In this document: in pieces, positions 58,809-64,000 of the stretch
Layout: each line of letters begins with the position of its first letter
Numbering within the stretch: position 1 is the first letter of the stretch
Assembly: GCA_025175895.1 (NCBI GenBank)
Contig: CM045991.1
Span: forward strand, 82,695,174 to 82,759,173
Length of the DNA stretch: 64,000 nt
Direction: 5' to 3'
Source of the DNA: Wurfbainia villosa
Lineage: Eukaryota; Streptophyta; Magnoliopsida; Zingiberales; Zingiberaceae
Notes under the pieces: model-generated
Told to the model about the DNA's origin: nothing
Seen by the model: only the letters and a program-made list of their open reading frames with translations
Databases searched by the model: none
Made by a program: the position numbers and the translations under genes

Positions 58809-60328
58809 TGATGTGCACGGTATTTATCGTGTGGTACCGTTTCAAATTAATTACCGAACCCCCTCTACACTAATATAGTATAGGGAATGACCCGGATCAT
58901 TTCCCAATGAGTGTAATCGATAGAATAGTAAAATTAGGATTTCTAATTATTGCTTTGGGTTTGCAAATGGGGGTTGGAATTTAAAAGGCTAATCCTACTG
59001 AACGGAAGACAATGCACATAATCAAGCTCTAATCTAACTAAACTATGCTTGCGAAGAAATTAAACAAAACATAAAGTAAACATTTAAAAGCACAAAGGAA
59101 GTGCAGGAACTAAGACAACAATTCAAGTACAAAGTTAAACCTAGTCTAACCCATTACAACTATGGAAAATTAAAGAAAACATCCTAATCTACTTGCATAA
59201 CGTAAACTAATTCAATCAGGAATTTCATCGAACACCAAATAGGCATGAAGAAAATTAACCAAAATATGTGCAATTCTAAACATGAAAAGGGGAATTTGAT
59301 TTCAAAACATTCAATAAACTAAACCAAAGAAACAATCAACCAATTAATCCAAACTGGAAATGCAGGAAAAAGCTTGAATTGGTGGATGCGGGCGTCGGCT
59401 GGAAAAGATGGGTTGTCGGATTGCTAATCGGATCTGGAAATAGCTGCTAGTCGGAGCTTGGAACAGGGTTGTGATGGGTGGTTGTCGGAGCTTTGTTAGC
59501 CGGGATTCGGTGAAGAATGGACTGTCGGTGGTGGATGCCTTCGGCAGAGGTAGAGATGGAGCTACCGGCGGTAGAGGAAGTGGATGGGCTCTGGTCACCG
59601 GAGAAGGAGGGGATCCCCTTCCTCTCCGGCGATAGGTGAGGGAAGGGCTGAGCGTGGCGGAAGAGAACGACGACGTCGGGTGCTTGTCGTGGAGAAGAAG
59701 TAGCGCCGACTGAGATTTGGGTGAGGAAATCTTGGTATTATTAAATGAATTTTGGTAGTCGTCCGATCAAAGAAGGATCAATCCCAGCCGTCCATTAAAC
59801 CTAGGTTTTGATTGCCTTGATTAATCCATTAATGGGTTGTGTATCAGAATTCTCTGACTTCGAATGGATGGATCTGATCCTTCCAAAGGAATAATCACGA
59901 TCGATCGAATATGGATGAAGGGGTCAGATGTACAGATCAATATGTATGGACCGAATCTCTCCAAATCTGGGTAAATGACTCATAATCAAGCTGCTTTCAT
60001 CGGACGGTCAATATTACTCAAATCTGATCTCTTGATTAAATTGCCCTCGATCACGATGAAAGCCTCAGATTCTTCCAACTTAAAATGTTCTTTTAGCCCT
60101 AGATGAAGCCATATTTGATCCAACTCGAGTCTAATCCATTGGCTCATCTCTATCTCCTACAAATAAAGATAAAATTTGCATATAAGTCCAGAATTTAGGA
60201 GAATTTACAATAAGGTCCAAAAATAAATTCAACTCATAAAACATGATAATAATCAACAATTAAACACATGAGAGGATTAAAACAGTGACATTAAGGACCA
60301 AAATAACTCGACAAAATGGTAGTTATCA
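58809..60328 (-). repeat. 5' LTR of element D
   Basis: 1520 bp, counterpart of 35483-36996 with scattered substitutions. GC-rich ORFs on the minus strand at 59344-59598 and 36018-36272 pair up only because the LTRs do. Confidence 0.92.
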
Positions 60329-60333
60329 AGCTT

Positions 60334-61577
60334 ATATGAGAAAGATAAAAATGCATCAATATACATTTATAAATCCCATTTATTTTTTGAATTTCAAAAA
60401 CCCCAAAATCACTTCGGGAGATCATAGGTCCATCTCCGAATGGGTTGATATCCAACATAGATATGAACAACCTTGGAGAGAGTCCAACAAGTCATTCAAA
60501 GCTACGATGGTAGTATCAAGTATACCAATTGCATATCACATAACTACAACTATCACAATGTGCTATCAACTAATTGAATGTTCACACATACATCGGGTTG
60601 TTAACTCATTAACAAGTATTCATCATATGCATAACATCCAACTTCACCTCCCTTCACATCGACCTTGGAGAGAGTCCAACAAGTTGATGCTCCAGGTTAA
60701 AGCCAATCCATTAATGTAGACATAGTTTTAATATGGTTAGAGCGCATTCAACCAATTAGCCCAGCTTGGAGAGAGTCCAACAACCAAAGCTAACGATTGA
60801 CCTCTGACTCTTACCATATTAGTATTAAACTATTCCATGGTTTGAACATGTTCGGGTTCGAGCCGGGCTTGGAGAGAGTCTAACAACCCAAACAAGAAAC
60901 GGAACTCTGGTTCTTACCATATTAATGGAAGGTGTAGGCTTTAATATTGTGTAAGAGTTTTTATGTCTCATCCTTTTTGGATGCAAATAACTATTATCTA
61001 CATGGCATGACATATATAACATACATCTACATATCACGACACGCATGACATAATGATATGCATCTAATGCAATTACATAGCATACAACTATGACATGTAC
61101 AAAATTTCCTTATATGTCATAACTATTTATAGAAATAAAATATGTTTAAGATTTGATTCCCAAAATCAGATCATGATTAAATTAGGAAATAAATTTCCAA
61201 ATCTAATCACATATTTTATTTATGGAAGGTCTCAATTAAGAAAAGTCAAATTTAATTTAGGAAATAAATTTCTTAAATTGTCAAAACTATTTATGGAAAT
61301 AAAATATATTTTAGATTTGATTTCCCAAATCAAATCATGATTAAATTAGGAAACAAATTTCCAAATCTAATCAAATATTTTATTTATGGAAAGTGTTAAT
61401 TTCCATAAATACTTCTAACTTTCCAAAAGTAGAAGATTTCCATAAACACTTCTAAACTTTTCAAAATTAAAAAATTTCCATAAATACTTCTAAACTTTCC
61501 AAAAGTAGAAAATTTCCATAAATACAATTACGACTATCGCAAAATTTTTTTTTTACGATTATGTTGAAACACAACCT
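60334..61577 (-). other. Long leader of element C with two short repeat families
   Basis: Non-coding region between the primer-binding site of C and its gag. GCTTGGAGAGAGTCCAACAA or a close form occurs four times (about 60472, 60662, 60769 and 60869). From 61130 to 61530, words such as TTAGGAAATAAATTTCCAAA and AATTTCCATAAATACTTCTA recur. The ORF 60285-60719 crosses the D boundary and is not a gene. Confidence 0.7.
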
Positions 61578-61592
61578 GGGCTTTGATACCAC
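61578..61592 (-). promoter_or_regulatory. Primer-binding site of element C
   Basis: On the minus strand TGGTATCAAAGC (one base from TGGTATCAGAGC) directly follows the LTR. Confidence 0.8.
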
Positions 61593-62099
61593 TATTGGAT
61601 TTCCGGTACCAGGGTGAGTGTGTGTTCGAATATGTTTCGTAAACATGATCACAGTGGAAGAATTAAAAAGCAATAAATCTAATTTATTACAACACACACA
61701 TCACAAGCAAGCATAGTATAACATGTGTAGACATAATCATAGTTTCAAATTTTGCAATAAAAGGAAATTACTCTAGTTATACCTGACGTATCGCGTTCAG
61801 CGGGAATGACATCAACTGGAGAGACTCTTGCTAGAATCGCCTCTATCCGTATCCACACTGAGTATCGTCGGGATGGCTTCACAAAGCCACAAGCCTTGTC
61901 TTCGTAAGATTCACTAGCCTCGTGTCGAAGATGATGTGATCGAGAGAAGATCACAATCCGAATCAAAATTCAAATTCAAAAATGAGTCCCCAAAACTCGC
62001 TTCTCCGGAGAGGTATTCGTCAACCGATTGACGAATCCATCATCCTCCACCTATGAGGATTATCGGAGATCGAATCTCCAGTAAAGTAGCCATTGTCAG
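61593..62099 (-). repeat. 5' LTR of element C, partial
   Basis: Matches 29326-29831. The terminal TG (plus-strand view) is mutated to TA. It breaks off at 62099 within GCCATTGTCAG, where element M begins. Confidence 0.88.
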
Positions 62100-64000
62100 T
62101 GTAAAATACCAGGAAAAAAAATAAGTATGGTTAGGAGTTAATTACATCTAACCTAGCTTAAGGAATTTTATTAACCTAGATTTAATTAAATTTAGGGTTA
62201 ATGGTTTATTGGGTTTAAAGCCCACCCCGTTAAAAACCACCCGACCCGTTAACCTATTAAACGACCGTCGCTTACTTCTTCCATTTTTCACCGACACCGT
62301 CTCCTCGCGCGAGCGTTTCGCGCAGCAGAATAAATCGCCGCCGACTCTGCCGCCTGGCGCTGCCCTTCCCAAGCCTCGTTTCCTCTTCTTCCTCACGCGC
62401 GGTGGCACTCTCAGCTCCTCACCGCATGCACGTGAGCGACTCCTCTCCCTCACAGCGTCTCTGCCTCTCGTAATCCTCGCCTTCGGACGCTTCTCCCCGA
62501 TCTCCCCATCCTAGCTTGCTGGCTTCACTGTGAGCGGCGTCAGCGTCCACGATAACCCCATAGCAGCGGTCAGCGTCCACGATAGCCCCATAGCGGTGAT
62601 CCAGCAGTTCCGAGCAGTAGATCGGTTCCTGATTTTGCGATTTCTCTTCTCCATCGCTCAGATTCCGTCGGTCTTTCCCATTCCATCTCCTCGACCTCCT
62701 CGCGCGCTTGGATCGGTGGCATTGTCATCGCGACAGGAAGTTTCTGCCACAGTTGGTGCTCTTGTGGTGAGGGGCAGCGATAGGTGTTCGGCTAGCAGAG
62801 CAATTGGAAAAGGAGAGGCACCAGTGGAGTAGGAATCGTTGGTATGTCTCACGGCTTCTTTTCCCTTTCCGTCGTAGGTTCCGATCGCTAGATTTCTCAT
62901 CAGATCAAGCGGTGGAATAAATCCTAGTTTAGATCTTTATGCATATTTTTCCTATCGTGGCTAAGCTCGAAACTTTATTTGGGCAATGGTTTGTTTACAA
63001 CTAGCTGAGGATTGGGAAGGATTGGTATTGTTGCCGGTGAAGTTCCTACTATCGGTAAGCCTAATTCTCCTTAGTTTCCCATGGGTTCTTTCCTTGGCTG
63101 AGACAATTTTGATTTAGGGCAGAGACTTTCTTTTGGCAGATTGAGGAAATTGGGAAGGGGTTGGCTGCTGATTTTGGGGTTTGAGCTGCCGGTGGAATTA
63201 CAACAGCAGGTAAGCATGATTTAGCTTCTGTCCGACTGTTGTTGATTGTTAATTTTTGTTATTGGGTGGGGAGGAAATGATGGGTGATGGATTGAACTGT
63301 AAGGGTTGTGATAGAGCTGTGGACGACGGATCAAGGGGTTAAGTTATCTTTTTGGGTCTCCTTATATTGTAGGTTGTAAAATTGGGTGTTGCAAAGAGCG
63401 GGATGTTTGCGTTCGTGTGAATAAGTTGGAGTGAATTGACCATGAGTGATTTGGGGGTTTTCCTAATTCGTATTCGATAAAAAGGATATGAGTTTAGAAA
63501 ATGATATAGTTGTAAATTTAGATATATTATCGTATACTTGTACATAACCATAATTATCGATTGTGCAGGACGTGGATACGAGGCAGGACCGCGACCGTGA
63601 GTATTTCTTTAGTTCGAGCATTACAGCAGGTAGGTAATTTCCTACCGGTCGGGTAGATGTAATGACTTTCAGATTTAGACATAGATATGAACATGTTAGG
63701 TGTTCATATTATCTTGACCCTGCTCTGTTTATCGTATGCTTGAACTTATCGTTGATATATATGTGTGCTCAGTTGGCGATGTCACATATTCCCTATCATG
63801 ATCTAGGAATTATAGATGTGATGTAAGTAGGTCTAACTGTTTAGTAGGGTATAGATGTTAGAGTACGGAGGATGACCTAAATTGTAAATTTGGCAAAAAG
63901 GTCCTCTGTGGATAAGTATGGCCATAAATGTAGGACTCATTCCATACATGTATGTTGCACATTTATTTACTAACCACGGGTTGTGTAAATGGTTAGGTGA
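62100..64000. mobile_element. M: probable LTR of another retrotransposon, runs off the window
   Basis: Foreign sequence starting TGTAAAATACCAGGAAAAA exactly where the LTR of C breaks. The start resembles chromovirus LTR ends (TGTAA, then CC and A-rich). It has a GC-rich block (62270-62830) with short ORFs on both strands that show no domain, then AT-rich DNA. The second end, TSD and any coding part are outside, so type and orientation are not certain. A host gene promoter and first exon cannot be fully excluded, but the clean TG start at the break speaks against it. Confidence 0.5.

Larger units (their letters stand above)
35483..60328 (-). mobile_element. Element D: Athila-like Ty3/gypsy element without pol, carrying an unrecognised ORF
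   Basis: LTRs 35483-36996 and 58809-60328, TSD AGCAT (35478-35482) versus AGCTT (60329-60333), one mismatch. The primer-binding site, read on the minus strand, TTTTGGCACCGTTGCCGGGG, is the Athila/Tat type, and the polypurine tract is AAGTGTGGGGGAAT. Own length about 6.3 kb once F and I are removed. No RT, integrase or protease is present; the only coding region is an interrupted ORF of roughly 440 codons. Its LTR ends and U3 are clearly related to those of element I, so D is probably a non-autonomous partner of that family. Confidence 0.9.
29326..64000 (-). mobile_element. Element C: Ty1/copia retrotransposon, minus strand, right end outside window
   Basis: Left LTR 29326-31528; the other LTR starts at 61593 and is interrupted at 62100. 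Between them lie, in minus-strand order, the primer-binding site (61578-61590), leader, gag, protease, integrase, RT and RNase H. Element D (35483-60328) sits in the leader just upstream of gag. The far end and hence the TSD are not in the window, so insertion of C into A is inferred from position. Solo LTRs J and L belong to the same family. Confidence 0.85.

Noticed and set aside
62209..62832. Several ORFs suggesting a host gene first exon
   Set aside because: No domain, no consistent start context and overlapping frames on both strands in a GC-rich LTR-like block.
1..64000. tRNA or rRNA genes
   Set aside because: No cloverleaf or rRNA-like stretch was noticed on reading. The only tRNA-related words are the primer-binding sites. 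A covariance-model search would be decisive.

Overview
The window looks like plant nuclear DNA made almost wholly of LTR retrotransposons nested inside one another. No host gene, rRNA, tRNA or CRISPR array could be supported. The families (SIRE/Maximus-like and other Ty1/copia, Tekay/Del-like chromovirus, Athila-like Ty3/gypsy) are typical of a large-genome flowering plant. A monocot is plausible, but the sequence does not prove it. Nearly every coding frame is broken by stops and frameshifts, so these are old copies.

Two stacks were resolved from paired LTR ends and 5-bp target site duplications (TSDs). Stack 1: a SIRE-like copia copy with only gag visible (A, 1-2847 and 29052-29325) was entered by a gag-only SIRE-like element (B, 2848-29046, TSD GTTTA). 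B was entered by a minus-strand chromovirus (G, 7724-27143, TSD GATTA). G in turn carries a solo LTR in its integrase (L, 11095-12571, TSD TAGCC) and a complete copia element in one LTR (H, 15900-24632, TSD ACATG).

Stack 2: a minus-strand copia (C, 29326 to beyond the window) follows. Its gag leader was entered by a minus-strand Athila-like element with an unrecognised ORF (D, 35483-60328, TSD AGCAT/AGCTT). D holds a plus-strand chromovirus (F, 37855-45896, TTCCT/TCCCT) and, inside its ORF, a plus-strand Athila-like element (I, 47196-57667, ACCAT/ATCAT). The 3' LTR of I holds two solo LTRs: J (53339-55564, CGGCG), which belongs to the family of C, and K (55807-56920, CATCG), which is SIRE-like. 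The far LTR of C (from 61593) is cut at 62100 by another LTR-like sequence (M) that runs off the window.

Nothing here is a host pathway. The genes are the gag, protease, integrase, reverse transcriptase and RNase H parts of these elements. The points most worth a second look are: (1) both chromoviruses lack gag and protease and instead carry an arginine-rich 13-residue repeat leading into reverse transcriptase, in frame in F; (2) D has its own unrecognised ORF yet shares LTR ends with I; (3) the LTR of I holds five hairpin-forming repeats, one with a compensating base change; (4) solo LTR L begins about 750 bp inside the long LTR form yet has a perfect TSD.
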